A stretch of DNA of 64,000 nucleotides from Lepisosteus oculatus (lineage: Eukaryota > Chordata > Actinopteri > Semionotiformes > Lepisosteidae). The notes under the pieces were generated by a model, which worked only from the letters and a program-made list of their open reading frames with translations, did no database searches and was not told the origin of the DNA. Position 1 is the first letter of the stretch; each line of letters begins with the position of its first letter. Below, one piece after another: positions 31,065 through 43,604 of the stretch. The DNA is taken from contig NC_090709.1 in NCBI RefSeq assembly GCF_040954835.1, positions 43,408,490 to 43,472,489 on the forward strand. The letters run 5' to 3'. The translations under genes were made by a program, and so were the position numbers.

Positions 31065-31749
31065 CAGTGATACCTATCCTCTCAAACACTGAGCCACGGC
31101 TGGTGAGAGAGGCACTGCACTCTTTATCTTCAGGTGTCCTGTCTTGACTATGGCCACAGCTACAGCGTGGACCAGTGCAGACAAGGGAACCACTGTGCAC
31201 TGTGCAGATGGGTGAACGCCAGGGGGTGCTACAGCATCTGGCAGAGTTTTCAGTAATGAGGAAATATCCACCAGTAGCCATTCCTGGTGCTGACTCTCTG
31301 TCCACAGTGTCCACAGAGCCCAACATTCCCCTACAGAGCTGGATTCACACCCTGTACATTGGCCTTCCTGCATGGGGGGGTGGGTAGGAATCCTCTGGAT
31401 TTCTCTCCCGCATTCAAGAGCCAAGTCTGCTTCGCCTCTTACAGAGACTCAAAACCAGAAAAAGCCCTTAAACATTTTTCTTACTCACTGGTGCAGAGTA
31501 ACTCCTCAGGTCTACAGTCTTAATTAGTGCAGGTTAGCTCTTCTCAGGTCTACAGCTAATAGGAACTATGAGCCTGCCCGACGGGTCTTTGAACTCTAGT
31601 GCAGAGAGGACTCCTTATGTACTTTGTGTCAAGCTGATTTTGACTTTCAGAGATTAAAGTCATATTACATATCCCGGTCGTCTGTGTTATTTCAATCTGA
31701 TTCTATGTCAAAAAATAAATTTCCCATCAACTGTGAAATATCTCTGTTG
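31065..31749 (+). other. Probable 3' UTR and downstream flank
   Basis: Follows the stop of the helical-module gene. The nearest aataaa signals are at about 31714 and 31758, the latter inside the Gypsy LTR. Small open frames here have no domain support. Confidence 0.35.
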
Positions 31750-31884
31750 TGTATCTTAATAAAGAGCCGTTCTTATATTATTTTAACTATTTTATTAACT
31801 ACACAGATCACGCCCTTACACCATATATTCCCGCCTTCTACTCTCTCGTTCTGTTGTCTCGCAATGTCTACTCACTAAACTACA
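31750..31884 (-). repeat. Ty3/Gypsy 3' LTR
   Basis: Begins tgtatcttaataaagagcc and ends ctaaactaca; ~90% identical to the copy at 36343-36473. In the minus-strand element this is the downstream LTR. No clear target-site duplication. Confidence 0.7.
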
Positions 31885-32194
31885 TCCCTTCCTTTGTTAT
31901 TTTTAAAGTCATAACTTTACCATACAATTGTAACAATTCTATATCAACAAGCAGTAAACGGTTATTAACTATTACAACAAAATGTATGTAAAACCTTCCA
32001 TTTCTATTCAACACCTACAACTTTTTTTTCAACTATTTCTATGCGTACGAACTCAAATTTTAGTTCAATTTCTACTTAAGTCACTTCTAAATATCACCTC
32101 ATTTCTAGCAGTCTAAGCAACATCTACTGTACATAGATAACACAAACAAAAAAGGGCAATTTAACATTTGGAGAGCTATGCAAGTTTTATATTT

Positions 32195-32840
32195 TTAAAT
32201 GTCTCTGTAACGAGCCGGTTTCCTGATAACCCTGCCACTTCTGGTTGTCACTTCACTTCTGGGCAAAGTTACTTGCTCTCCTATGGATGTACTCTCCACT
32301 GTCTGAGAACTTGGCACTTCCTGCACATCAGAATGTCCAGTATTCTCAGCATTTTCTGTTTCTGCAGATTCAAAATCAAGATCCAATGGAGGAGCGTGTC
32401 GAAGATGTTTTACATTTCTCATTATTTTTGAGCCATCTTCCACATTCACTAACTCAAAAGACTTACAAGAGCTGTTTCTCAATAACACATAGCGAGTGTC
32501 TTTGAACTTGGCATCCAATTTACCGGTGTCTAGGCCAGCCACAAACACTACATCACCGACCTTGAAGTTGTGATCCCTTTGATCGATGTGTCTCGTCTGC
32601 ATATAATTTCATTTTGTGTGCGTACTCCTCATGATGTCTATGGAAATGTTTTGTCTTTTGAATGTCCCTTGGCTTTTCTTCTTTCTTTTCCACGTTTGGT
32701 AGTTTAGTCCGGATATCACGTCCAAAGATACGATTAGCTGGGGTTTCTCCAGATGCCCTGTGTGGTGTTGATGAATAAGCCAGCGGAATCTTAGGGAGTT
32801 CCTCTCTCCATTTTTTTCCTTCTGTCGCAGCTGCTCTCAA
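32195..32840 (-). pseudogene. Gypsy integrase C-terminal part
   Basis: Two overlapping minus-strand frames. 32840-32553 carries the end of the catalytic core (SSTPHRASGETPANRIFGRD). 32602-32195 carries the GPY/F-like domain (DHNFKVGDVVFVAGL) and the tail. A frameshift lies near 32580. Confidence 0.7.
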
Positions 32841-33193
32841 GGCCTTTTTCAGGTATCTATGAAATCTTTAAATTTTGCCATTACTGCTCGGAAAGTAAGG
32901 TGATGCACGGATGTGTTTAATTCCACAGTTAGTCAGAAATTATTCAAACAACTGAATTGCCTGCCATTATCTGGTACTACCTCTAGTGGATAACCAAATC
33001 ATGCAAAGATGTTCATCAGCTCTCTAATAACTGTGGCTGAAGATATGTCTGATACAACAACCACCTCAGGGTAAGAGGTATAATAGTCTATGAGAGTCAA
33101 TATGTATTCATTCTGAATGGGACCTACCAGATCAATGCCCAATTTTGTCCAAGGCCTTGGTGGTAATTCAAGTGGTTGGAGAAGTTGATCCTC
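32841..33193 (-). pseudogene. Gypsy integrase catalytic core, heavily broken
   Basis: The stretch between the integrase zinc finger and the C-terminus has no frame longer than about 40 codons, though scattered integrase-like peptides remain. It holds several stops and shifts. Confidence 0.5.
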
Positions 33194-33493
33194 CTACAAT
33201 GGCTGATTCAACACACAAGTGGAACAATTCCTGACTAGTCTTTCAACATCACTGTCCATGTTGGGCCAGTAAAATTTGCTTCTCAGGTACTGTTTTGTAC
33301 GAACCACACCCTGATGTGTCTCATGTGCTAATTTCAATGCTTGTCTGATTTTTGTTTTCTGTAACACAATCCTCTGTCCTCTTAAAAGCAGTCCATCATA
33401 TATAGATAACTCCAACCTACACCTGTGGTATGCCTGCAGTTCGTCTGGAATTGGATTAGGCCATTGTCCTTTTTCCAATATGGACATCAACAA
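33194..33493 (-). pseudogene. Gypsy integrase N-terminal zinc finger
   Basis: Frame with LKLAHETHQGVVRTKQYLR, YWPNMDSDVERLVRNC and CSTCVLNQ. The HHCC zinc-binding pattern is intact. Confidence 0.75.
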
Positions 33494-34570
33494 TTTTCCA
33501 ATGTGTCATCTTCGTTTGTGGCTTGCTTAAGTTCCTCAAATGTCAGTGCATGCAGTTCATAAGTGCTGATTGAAAGCACTCTATCAACATAGGTGTCTAC
33601 ATAACCAGTGTCTTCTGTGTCTGGTAAAGGAAGACGTGTTAATGAGTCTGCGACACTGGTTTTCCCTACTATGTGTTCAATTTTGTAATCATATGGCCGT
33701 AATCTCAATCCAAGTCTTTGTATCCTGGGTGGTAACAATGTTGCCTTTTTGGGATTGAACATGTAAATGAGGGGTTTATGATTTGTTTGAAGTGTGAACT
33801 TGCCTCCCCATAAATATGTCCTAAAATGTTCCACTGTCCAAACACAACCCAAGGCTTCATGCTCTATTTGCGAGTAATGCCTTTCTGTTGGGGTAAGTGA
33901 GCGACTTGCATATGCCACTGGCTTCTTCTGGTCTTTGTAGCAATACTGCTCCAAGTCCTACAGGACTCGCGTCACTGATCACTACTGTTGGCGCATCTAG
34001 TTTGAAGTATGCCAGACACGGTTCAGTTACAAGTGCTCTTTTCAACTCGGCAAAGGCTTTCTCAGTTTCCGTTGTCCATTCCCACTTCTGTCCTTTCCTC
34101 GTTAGTTTTCTAAGGGGTTCTGATATATCCTCATAATTAGGAATGAATTTCATCAAAAATCCACAAGTGCCTAAGAATGAGCGCAAAAGTGCAACATTCT
34201 CAGGTCTCGGTGCACTGCAAAGAGCTGTCACCTTTTTTGGGTCTGGTTTTATTCCTTCTGCAGTGACCAAATGTCCCAGTATCTCGATCTCTTTCAGGCC
34301 AAATATACACTTATCTTTATTTAAAGTTAAGCCTCTGTCTTGGAATCTTTGGAATACTTGCCTGAGCCTCTGTTCTAGTTGTTCTTCATTTTCCGCATGT
34401 ACTACAACATCATCCATATACCATACAACACCTGGTATTGCACACAACATTGAGTCCATAGCCTTCTGACTAGCCTCTGGGGCACTAGACAAGCCAAAAG
34501 GAACTTTTCTGAAAAGGTAACAACCCCTGTGTGTGATGAAGGTAGTCAGGTGTCTTGATTCTGGGGCCAA
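33487..34570 (-). pseudogene. Gypsy reverse transcriptase palm and RNase H
   Basis: 34570-33857 holds FRKVPFGLSSAPE, the YMDD catalytic motif (VVWYMDDVVVHA), GHLVTAEGIKPD and the RNase H start (VVISDASPVGLGAVLL). 33954-33487 continues with KKPVAYASRSLTPTERHYSQ and LQTNHKPL. A frameshift near 33950 separates them. Confidence 0.8.
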
Positions 34571-35295
34571 CTCAACTTGCCAGAACCCTTTTCAAGCATC
34601 TAACTTTGCAAAAACTTTGGCTCCTTGCACTGCTTGCAATATGCTGTCAGCCGTTGGTACTGGATATCTCTCTCTGATAACTGCTTTATTCACTTCTCGC
34701 AGATCCACACACAGTCTCACTTCCTTGGTGTCTTTTTTAGGCATTATCAGAATATTTGAGATCCATTCTGCATCTTCATTCACGTCTTCAATAATTCCAT
34801 CATCCAACATTTTATCTAACTCCTGATTAACAGCTTCTATCATTGGATAGGGTACTCGTCTCAGACTTTGAGCTACTGGCAAAACTTTCTCATCTACTGT
34901 AACCTTGTGACTGTAACCCTTGATCTGTCCTAAACCTTTAAAGAGTGACTCATATTCCTGTGCTAAGCGTTTAAACCTCTCTGAAGACTGGTCAACTGCA
35001 TTGACAGTGTCTCCTACATTCAGAATCTTCAGATCAAAACAAGCTTTTCTTCCCAACAATGCTTCTACATTTCCTTCAATTCCATAGGCTTTGTCCTTTA
35101 TTACATTTTTCTGCCATTTCAGCTGTGCCTCAAAGTAGCCAACACACTTAAGTGGACTAATTTGTGCATAGGCATAAAATTTCTTCTTAGTCTGCTGAAG
35201 TTCTGTTCTGTGTGCAAACACTTTCTTGAAAAGTTCTACTCCAATGAAGTTTCTTTGACTTCCTGTATCTATCACCATTTTTATCTCTTGGCCAT

Positions 35296-36221
<926 letters not shown>

Positions 36222-36342
36222 GGCCCAAGCTAAACGAACAGTCCGAAAAATCAAATGTTCTTTTCTACCAGCAAGAGAACTAAAGTCAGCAGGATTCTGC
36301 TCGCATTGAGTTCGTCAAGCACTCATCTCTTGTCGCTATAAA

Positions 36343-36473
36343 TGTAAATAAAGAGCCGTTCTTATATCATTTTGACTATTTTATTAACTACACAAATCAC
36401 GCCCTTATACCATATATTCCCGCCTTCTACTCTCTCTTTCTGTTGCCTTGCGATGTCTACTCACTATACTACA
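36343..36473 (-). repeat. Ty3/Gypsy 5' LTR
   Basis: Begins tgtaaataaagagccg and ends ctatactaca; partner of 31750-31884. In the minus orientation this is the upstream LTR. The adjoining primer-binding site was not recognised. Confidence 0.7.
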
Positions 36474-36526
36474 AGGATGCTGTTTTGCAGAGCCCCAAGA
36501 GAGAACCTGGAGTGCACACTTTGAGG

Positions 36527-36562
36527 GGGGCGGGGGGCTGTGTTCGCGCTTTGCCCCCGGTC
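36527..36562 (+). pseudogene. U1 snRNA 3' stem-loop-like fragment
   Basis: The sequence ggggggctgtgttcgcgctt followed by tgccccc matches the terminal stem-loop of vertebrate U1 (gggggactgcgttcgcgctt). It forms a G/C stem with a UUCG loop. The preceding Sm site is not present, so only the 3' end seems preserved. Confidence 0.45.
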
Positions 36563-36695
36563 TCTTGCATGAGTACTAAATCTCAACCTGCAACCAGCCT
36601 CGTTTTTTGGAAATTGCTGAAAAGGCTCCAGTGTTTGTTTGGTGTGTGGCAGGCGCATGTCGCTAGCTTGCGTAGCGATCTGCCGGTCTGGTGTT

Positions 36696-36703
36696 ATGCA
36701 AAT
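36696..36703 (+). promoter_or_regulatory. Octamer-like distal element upstream of the U1 head
   Basis: A perfect atgcaaat octamer lies 164 bp upstream of the U1-like 5' end. This motif is typical of the distal sequence element of vertebrate snRNA genes, usually at about -200. The assignment depends on the U1 match. Confidence 0.35.
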
Positions 36704-36859
36704 GAGGCCGAATTGCATGCTGCGAATGCAAAATGGTGACTGCATATGTGTAGGAAACGGCGCGCTCGTTTTCTCGTTTTGCTCACACTTTTGAGTGTTA
36801 GTGTGGCGGAAGAGTGGGCACATCAGGAGGCGGGCCGCTTGCAGGGGCTTGTACAACTC

Positions 36860-36897
36860 ATACTTACCTGGCAGGGGAGATACCTTGATCAAGAAGG
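36860..36897 (+). pseudogene. U1 snRNA 5' end joined to a LINE
   Basis: The first 25 nt (atacttacctggcagggg, agatacc) are identical to vertebrate U1 including the 5' splice-site recognition sequence. The next ~13 nt match with three changes. The match stops near 36897 and runs directly into Tx1-like ORF1 sequence. The rest of U1 is absent. Confidence 0.75.
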
Positions 36898-37003
36898 AGG
36901 AGAACAGCGAGGAGAACAGTGACCCCTCCCCCACTCCTGCTCCTCAGAACGAGAAATCCACTGCGACCCCACAACGCAGACTGCACCAGACAAGCACGAG
37001 GGT

Positions 37004-37489
37004 TTGAAAACCCCCGAGAACAGTGAGGGCCAGTGTGGGGTCCCCCAGTGGAACTGGCCCAGCGATGATACCCAGGATTCAGCGGAGCTGCTTTTCTCAG
37101 AACCTGCAAGTGCTACAGATGCCCTCCTCTCCTCCATCCAGTCCATCACGGAGGATCTGCAGCAGCTGGTGGGTGAGGGGGAAGAGGAGACTGGTGCATC
37201 GGCTGCACCCCATTACCCTCAGTTCTCCCAGGAGCTGGACTTGAGGAAAAGGAAAAATGACTCTTTTGTTTTCTCCCCGAGCGAGGAGGAAGGAGAGCAT
37301 GGGGATGGGGACAGCTGGAACCCCTCCACCCCTCCCTCTACCCCCTTCCTTGAGATGGACTCAGTGAAAGCTTTTACTGCTGCCACCCAGATGAAGGCTC
37401 ATTCAGAGGATGGCTGGCAGGAAATTGGTAAGAAGAAAAAGAAAAAGAAGAAGGTAACAGGTGAGACAGAAGAGAAATGTGTTTTGTAA
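37004..37489 (+). pseudogene. Tx1-like LINE ORF1 C-terminal part
   Basis: An acidic, low-complexity frame (ELLFSEPASATDALLSS, FVFSPSEEEGEHGDGDSW) ends in a lysine run (EIGKKKKKKKKVTGE) just before the ORF2 start, as usual for Tx1/L1-type ORF1 tails. The N-terminal zinc-knuckle region was not found, so ORF1 is incomplete. Confidence 0.5.
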
Positions 37490-37515
37490 AGACTGGTTCC
37501 ACTTTCTTATGTAAT

Positions 37516-38301
37516 ATGGCTCTAAACATAATTTCTCTTAAAACCAGAGGTATCAATGACAGAGTTAAATGCCAGTCTGTCTTTGATTACCTCCAGCAGA
37601 GAGAGGGAGATGTGTTGATGTTGCAGGAGTGTGCTTTAGCCTGTCAAGAGAGGTATAAAAGCTTTGAAGATAGGTGAGATAAAGGGCCTTCTGATTGGTT
37701 AGGAGACAATAACAACAGAGCCTCTGGCGTGGCCATTCCTTTCAAAGGATGGGCATTCAAATTGAAAAGTATTCAGAGGGTTATGGGGGACCGTTAACCT
37801 GCGTCTAATCAATGTGTATTGTCCTACTGACTTGGGAGGAAGGGTGGAGCTACTCAAAGCACTCTCTCCCCTATTGTTATGTAGCACAGATGTGATAGTG
37901 GGAGGGGATTTTAATTTTATCTTAGAGCACACAGACAGGCAGTCTAGCTCTCCAATAAAATTGGATTCCAGCTCACTGGCCCTGCAAAACTTAGTTCAAG
38001 ACTTTAAACTCTCAGACACATATAGATGTATATATCCCACAACAGCAGGATATACATGGTCAGGGGGGAATAGCAGCTCCAGAATTGACTACTGCTTTGT
38101 CTCAGAGAGAGAGTGAAAGTTTTTGGGGTCACTCTTCAGCCTGTCTTCTTCTCAGATCATCAGGCTTTAGGGTGTAGAGTGGAACTCCAGGGTGGGACTG
38201 TCTTTGGCCCAGGCCTCTGGAAACTCAACACAAAGCTGCTAGAGAACGAGGGGGTACTATCCCGCTACAAGGAGAAACTATCAAAGTGGCTATCCTTGTA
38301 G
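37516..38301 (+). pseudogene. Tx1-like LINE endonuclease domain
   Basis: Fragments of an apurinic endonuclease in order: MALNIISLKTRGINDR, DVLMLQECALA (catalytic Glu), VGGDFNFIL, GYTWSGGNSSSRIDYC and FFSDHQALG. At least two stop or shift events (about 37678 and 38116) break it. Confidence 0.7.
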
Positions 38302-38885
38302 TGTCTGTACAGGTCAGTAGGAGAGTGGTGGGAGGAGGTGAAGGTGAGGACAAAGGCCTTTTTCATTCCTGAGGGAAGGAAGGCTGCTGCCAGATGGAGA
38401 GGAGTGCTAGCCAGGAAACAGAGGCAGTTGCAGCATCTCTACACGAGACAGTGGCTTCGATGTGCTTGAGGATATCACCCTTTTAAAAAAGGACGTCCGG
38501 AGCATAGCGGAAGAAAGTAGTCGAGGAGTGCTGTTAAGAAGCTGAGTGCAGTTCTTGGAAGAAAATGAGAAGTGTACTCGCTTCTTTTTCAGGAAAGTGG
38601 TAGGCTCCAAGTCTGTCATGGAAAGTGTAGTTGATGAGTAGGGACGAGAGACAACAGAGCCGAGTGCTATCCTCTCCTGCACCGAGGCCTTCTACTCAAG
38701 ACTGTACAGCTCTACAGAGGTAAAGGATGAAGAAATTCATTTTTGTACCTCAAAGCTAGAAAACGTTTTGAGTGAAGAAGGTAGGGAAGTACTTGAGAGG
38801 AATTTGACAGTAGAAGAGCTGAGACAGGCTATGGAGAGCTTACGGAAGGGGAAAACTCCGGGTGCTGACAGGCTCCCTAAAGGGG

Positions 38886-39450
38886 CGTCTGCTTTTACTA
38901 CTTGCACGAATGAAGGCAAAAAAAAGCCAATCGATGTGAACGAACGGCGCTTTACAGAGGAGTACTGCCTGACTGGATCGTTGATGAATGACAGAGGCCA
39001 CTCCGACCTCTTCTCAGTTTTCTTCAATGACTTACTAAGGATCTTCTTCACATTCGCCCATGCAGGGGAAGCCAGTTACACCAAAGCAAACGCAGGAAAA
39101 TGCATTTCAAGCAGAGACCGGGAGGGACTTGTTTACACCGAGAGTGGACGGAGAATGGAACAATGCGCCCAGCCCTGTTGCTGGAGCCGATTCTTGATGA
39201 GATTTTGGGCTCACTAAGAGGCCCCCGCTGGATGCTAATCTTTCTGTTGTTCTTGCAGGTCCTGCACTGCTTTTGAGCCGACAGAGCTCGTCCTGGTCTG
39301 TCGGCACAGCCCAATTGCAAATGATCGGCTCCGCGTACAGAAGGAACGTGCGTTTGGTACAAGAGTACACAAAGGTACCGGAAATACATTGGGAGCAAAT
39401 GACCGGTCGCTCAATACCTCTGTGAAGTACAGGAGCGTGCAAAAAGAGGC
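38886..39450. other. No gene recognised
   Basis: DNA after the LINE break. It is not LINE-like, and I see no tRNA or snRNA core. Open frames on the minus strand (39048-39487) show no domain. Confidence 0.35.
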
Positions 39451-39523
39451 TGTTTCCACCCGGTCTCGAACCGGGGACCTTTGGCATGTTAGGCGAACGT
39501 GATATCTGCTACACTACAGAAAC
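39451..39523 (-). tRNA. tRNA-Val(AAC), partly decayed
   Basis: A 73-nt sequence matching vertebrate tRNA-Val(AAC): gtttctgtagtgtagc, cgttcgcctaacatgcc (anticodon AAC) and a perfect B box ggttcgagacc. Differences from the canonical gene include loss of the D-loop GG, a C-C mismatch in the anticodon stem and wobble pairs in the acceptor stem. The A box is therefore weakened, and the gene may be a young pseudogene. Confidence 0.7.
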
Positions 39524-39632
39524 CTGCAGGGACTGCTGCTGGTGTCTCGCTTGCGTTTCGGGCTGAGAAAGGGACGCGTCACTTTAGGAAGGGGGCGCTG
39601 GAGAGAGGAACAAAGGGCGCGAAGAAACAAAA

Positions 39633-39705
39633 TGCTCAAACCCGGGATTGAACTAGGGACCTTTAAATCTTCAGTCTAACACTCTCCCAACTGAGCTATT
39701 TCAGC
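39633..39705 (-). tRNA. tRNA-Phe(GAA)
   Basis: 73 nt matching vertebrate tRNA-Phe: gctgaaatagctcagttggg, agactgaagattt (anticodon GAA) and gttcaatcccgggttt. One acceptor mismatch (G-G) and a G-to-A change in the T loop are present. The cloverleaf otherwise folds, so activity is possible but not assured. Confidence 0.75.
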
Positions 39706-40502
39706 GGTGTGCAGAGCCCACAGCCACCTGCTCCAGCCTTCCTGTGTTGCGGCATGAAAGCACCAAGAGTAGCGGGAGAGTGTTGCAGGAACGTCACTCA
39801 GAAGGAAAGCCACCCAGATGCGCCCTCTGAGCTCTGTCCAGCGCATCTTCCTCGCATGGACTCCTGCCTGCGACGGGCAGGAAACAATTACCAAGAACAG
39901 AATGACACCCCATGAGTGTCTCATGACCACACCTTAGGTTGTGACACGTGCAGGTGTGAGGGGTTGCCGGGCTACTTTGGAGCAGAGCTTGGGCGGAGGG
40001 GGGGCGGGAAAGCAGACAAAGAGGTGACACCTCAAGGTCTGCACGATCACAGCTCTCCGCCGCCCCAGGCTTCCGCTCGATAAGCTACTGGACACACCCT
40101 CCCCTCCTCACACAGACCGTGGAAAAGCCCCCGAGTGGGAGGGCTCTCTCTTCCTCCCAGGAGCTCTTGGACACGACGCACAGACAGGGCGCGGGGAGCC
40201 GCCGCCTGCAAACACGGCTCCAGGCAGGACTCCACTCCGCAGGAGCTGCAGAGCAGAGGAGATGAGGGCAGCTTAGCTCCTGTGCAGAGACCTGAGCTGT
40301 TGTTGCTGTGGATGCTGTCTTTTCTGTTCTCGGGGTAGGAGTGAATGTTGAGATGCCCTTAGAAATGAAGCAGAGCACTTCAACGGCACGGGTGTGTGTG
40401 TGTGCGTGCGCCCTGGTGATTCTGGGAGACAGATCGAACCTGGGCTAAAAGAGAGGGGGCTTAGCCCTCTGCCATTTGCTAGTTCAAAGTTGTACAACCC
40501 AT
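39706..40502. other. No gene recognised
   Basis: GC-rich spacer between tRNA-Phe and the duplicated block, with a short GT tract near 40391-40410. Open frames on both strands show no domain or splice support. Confidence 0.35.
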
Positions 40503-41620
40503 TTGTGCCTTTACTTTTGTAAAAAACTGGTATCGGGAAAAGTTTCTTAATATTTCTTTTGATTAGCATGCAAGAAAATGCGATCATTACCTATGGAATT
40601 TCCCGCCAGCGTGGAGCTTGAATTCACAACCTTGAGACTCAGTGTTCAAGAGTCACAGAAGAGGTCAGCCTGGTCTTCAGTTTGCCAACGATAAGCTCCG
40701 GCAGTGCTCCTCTGTAAAGCAGATTGTTCGGATCGGCTATGTGGGACGGCACTTCGATACTAAGATCGTTTGCAGCACACGCATGGTTTCCCCCTTCACG
40801 CAAAAAACATAGACGAAGGAAACTCTCTTGTCTTGGGCTGCTGACTCCCGGATTTAAAGCGCTCTGGGTGCCAGCTATGTCTCTAACAAGCACACTATAA
40901 AGACAGGAATTACACTTTGCTCACGTCACGCATGGAATGGCGAGGCTACTTGTTCCAATATTATCTAGTCTCACCTCATATGGTGCCGATTACTGGTTTT
41001 CATTTAAGAAAGAGCACTGCAAACACCGTAAACAGTGCAAAACGTGTGATGAAAGAAGTCTTTTCCCCCCTTTGTCTAAAGCAGAACACAGCGGAGTCAT
41101 GCCGAGGGTTGTGAGATCAAGATTTCAGTGGAGCACTGTCGTCTACGTCTTTAGCTACGTGAGTTGGACATCCTCTTGTACAGGGAAAGCAGATTGAGAT
41201 CCTCTGACATGAAAAGTGACAGATAAAAGCCATTTCTCATCCTTTCTCTTAGTGGTGGAACTATCGCATGTAAATGAGGCAACTTGCAAGGCGAGCTTCG
41301 CCGCCATTACTACCAGCTTTAAAAGACTGCCATGGGCACGGAAAAAAAACACACTACAGATGACTTTTCTGGAACCGAAGCAGAGATTCCTTTACGAACC
41401 AACTGATAAAGCTCAGCCAGTGAATACTGTTAACAGAATGTAAAAGCACGATCAACTTTGTAACTGCAACCACAGGAAAAACAGCAAGAAGCAGGCTCCA
41501 TTCCCCATTTAAATCTGTCGTGCGAGGCATGCTTTTTGCACGCATGAAGTAAATCCCACAATTGCTTTTGAACTTGGACAAAGTACTTCCAAAGGAGCGC
41601 TATGCGCAAAGATTTAACAA
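40503..41620. repeat. Recent segmental duplication, copy 1
   Basis: 40503-41269 is ~99.5% identical to 42839-43604, and 41296-41617 is ~98-99% identical to 45118-45440. Copy 1 is continuous; copy 2 carries two inserts. The shared minus-strand 84-codon frame (40639-40893) has no known domain and is probably incidental. Confidence 0.85.
40604..40655 (-). pseudogene. tRNA-Lys-like 3' half (copy 1)
   Basis: On the minus strand gactcttgaacactgagtc, then caaggttgtgaattcaagc, resembles the anticodon and T arms of tRNA-Lys(CTT) with an insertion. The 5' half is not recognisable. The identical copy lies at about 42940-42990. Confidence 0.35.
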
Positions 41621-41951
41621 GCTCAACCCCCGCCGACGATTTGGTGTGAAGAAGCAGAACATTCAAGTTTCACAGACAGAAGCAGCACGCCAGCACAGCC
41701 AAAATTAAAACGCAGGGCACATTTGCATTTGCATTGACACAAAAGTGATCTGGGCAGACGTCGTTCCCTGCATAACGCAAAAAGTGGCAAAGCGCTTTTG
41801 GGTTGAGAGGACGCAAGAAGGTTTTTGTTTTGTGCCTTGATGTCAAGCTGAGAAAGTATCTTTAAACACTTTGCTTAGTTTCTCGAGAGACTGCCGAAAA
41901 GCAGTTCCCTTCGTCTGAAGCCAGCTGAAAGGGGGTCTTGACAGAAGCACC

Positions 41952-42033
41952 TGGCAGCAGTGGGATTTGAACCCACACCCCCGAAGAGACTGGAGCCTTA
42001 ATCCAGCGCCTTAGACCGCTCGGCCACACTACC
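41952..42033 (-). tRNA. tRNA-Leu(AAG)
   Basis: 82 nt matching vertebrate tRNA-Leu(AAG): ggtagtgtggccgagcgg, the long variable arm (agtctcttcgggggtg) and anticodon loop ggattaaggctcc (anticodon AAG). The T loop reads ttcaaat for the usual ttcgaat, and two acceptor pairs have become wobbles. It folds well and is the best-preserved tRNA here together with the Thr gene. Confidence 0.85.
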
Positions 42034-42838
42034 AACTGTGCACGGTCTCTTTGTCTCATTACTTGCCCGGAGGAAGCCGGGTGGGTTTTGCTCTTGTCGC
42101 CCGAATTAGTGGCGTTATGACCGTGGAACCGACTGCACCTGCTTTTTCTGAGATGCTTCCCCTCTCATGGCGAGATCTCGACTTCTTTAACACCTCTGGA
42201 TAAAGATCTTCTGTGGAGCAGGTTTCAGACCTCTGCGTACAGCACCCTTGATGTCATTTTATTTTTACAGCAGCCGCATCCAGAAAGTTGTGTCCTTTAC
42301 GTTTTATTTGAACAACAAAACTACATACAATACAAACAAGAGCACATATAACGTATCAAGAAAATCGTCAGGGGCACATGCTATAATACAATTACACTTT
42401 ATGAAAAACGATTACACAAGGAAAATAAAGATAAGGTCCGCACAGCTCGTTCTTACATTTCGAAAGAGTCCGTAAATACCCCTTTACGTCTATTTTGAAC
42501 TGTTCAGACGTAGGACTCTTCCCAGACCATTTCACTTTATACCACATTCCTAAACGAGGATGCTTCTCCTGTTTTAGAACTATTTTGGGCAGTATGGCTT
42601 ATACAACACACCCACAGTATTCTAATGGTGGACTGCAGATCTGTGCTATAGTTCAGTCGAATTCAAAGGATCCAGCAATCGTACTGGATTTGTCTGGGAT
42701 TCTGAAATGTCTCTTGCAAAAGTATTCGGGTTTGCTTGAACCTTTGATAAAAAAAGTGATCTGATCTGAAACTACCCAGCTTACAATCTCTGAGGTAGTT
42801 TTCACTAAACTCGGACGTGATGTGGCACACATGTGCCG
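42034..42838. other. No gene recognised
   Basis: Spacer between tRNA-Leu and duplication copy 2. AT-rich, without a supported exon or RNA. Confidence 0.35.
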
Positions 42839-42939
42839 TGTGCCTTTACTTTTGTAAAAAACTGGTATCGGGAAAAGTTTCTTAATATTTCTTTTGATTA
42901 GCATGCAAGAAAATGTGATCATTACCTATGGAATTTCCC

Positions 42940-42992
42940 GCCAGCGTGGAGCTTGAATTCACAACCTTGAGACTCAGTGTTCAAGAGTCACA
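42940..42992 (-). pseudogene. tRNA-Lys-like 3' half (copy 2)
   Basis: Duplicate of 40604-40655 with no difference in the tRNA-like part. It is not expected to be functional. Confidence 0.35.
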
Positions 42993-43604
42993 GAAGAGGT
43001 CAGCCTGGTCTTCAGTTTGCCAACGATAAGCTCCGGCAGTGCTCCTCTGTAAAGCAGATTGTTCGGATCGGCTATGTGGGACGGCACTTCGATACTAAGA
43101 TCGTTTGCAGCACACGCATGGTTTCCCCCTTCACGCAAAAAACATAGACGAAGGAAACTCTCTTGTCTTGGGCTGCTGACTCCCGGATTTAAAGCGCTCT
43201 GGGTGCCAGCTATGTCTCTAACAAGCACACTATAAAGACAGGAATTACACTTTGCTCACGTCACGCATGGAATGGCGAGGCTACTTGTTCCAATATTATC
43301 TAGTCTCACCTCATATGGTGCCGATTCCTGGTTTTCATTTAAGAAAGAGCACTGCAAACACCGTAAACAGTGCAAAACGTGTGATGAAAGAAGTCTTTTC
43401 CCCCCTTTGTCTAAAGCAGAACACAGCGGAGTCATGCCGAGGGTTGTGAGATCAAGATTTCAGTGGAGCACTGTCGTCTACGTCTTTAGCTACATGAGTT
43501 GGACATCCTCTTGTACAGGGAAAGCAGATTGAGATCCTCTGACATGAAAAGTGACAGATAAAAGCCATTTCTCATCCTTTCTCTTAGTGGTGGAACTATC
43601 GCAT

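Larger units (their letters stand above)
36898..38885 (+). mobile_element. Tx1-like LINE, 3' truncated, inserted in U1
   Basis: Plus-strand element: ORF1 tail, endonuclease and the start of the reverse transcriptase, then an abrupt end at about 38885 just after RKGKTPGADRLP. Stops and shifts occur within the endonuclease. Endonuclease sequence such as FFSDHQALGCRVE and GPGLWKLNTKLLE is typical of the Tx1 clade, several members of which insert into specific small-RNA genes. Confidence 0.7.

Noticed and set aside
31074-31424. Minus-strand 116-codon frame after the helical-module gene
   Set aside because: No start context, domain or splice signal; it lies in the likely 3' UTR.
36464-36934. 156-codon minus-strand frame over the U1 region
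   Set aside because: Antisense to the U1-like sequence and the LINE start; no domain and no codon-like conservation to support it.
40639-40893. 84-codon frame conserved in both duplication copies
   Set aside because: The copies are ~99.5% identical at DNA level, so conservation of the frame carries no information; no domain or splice sites.
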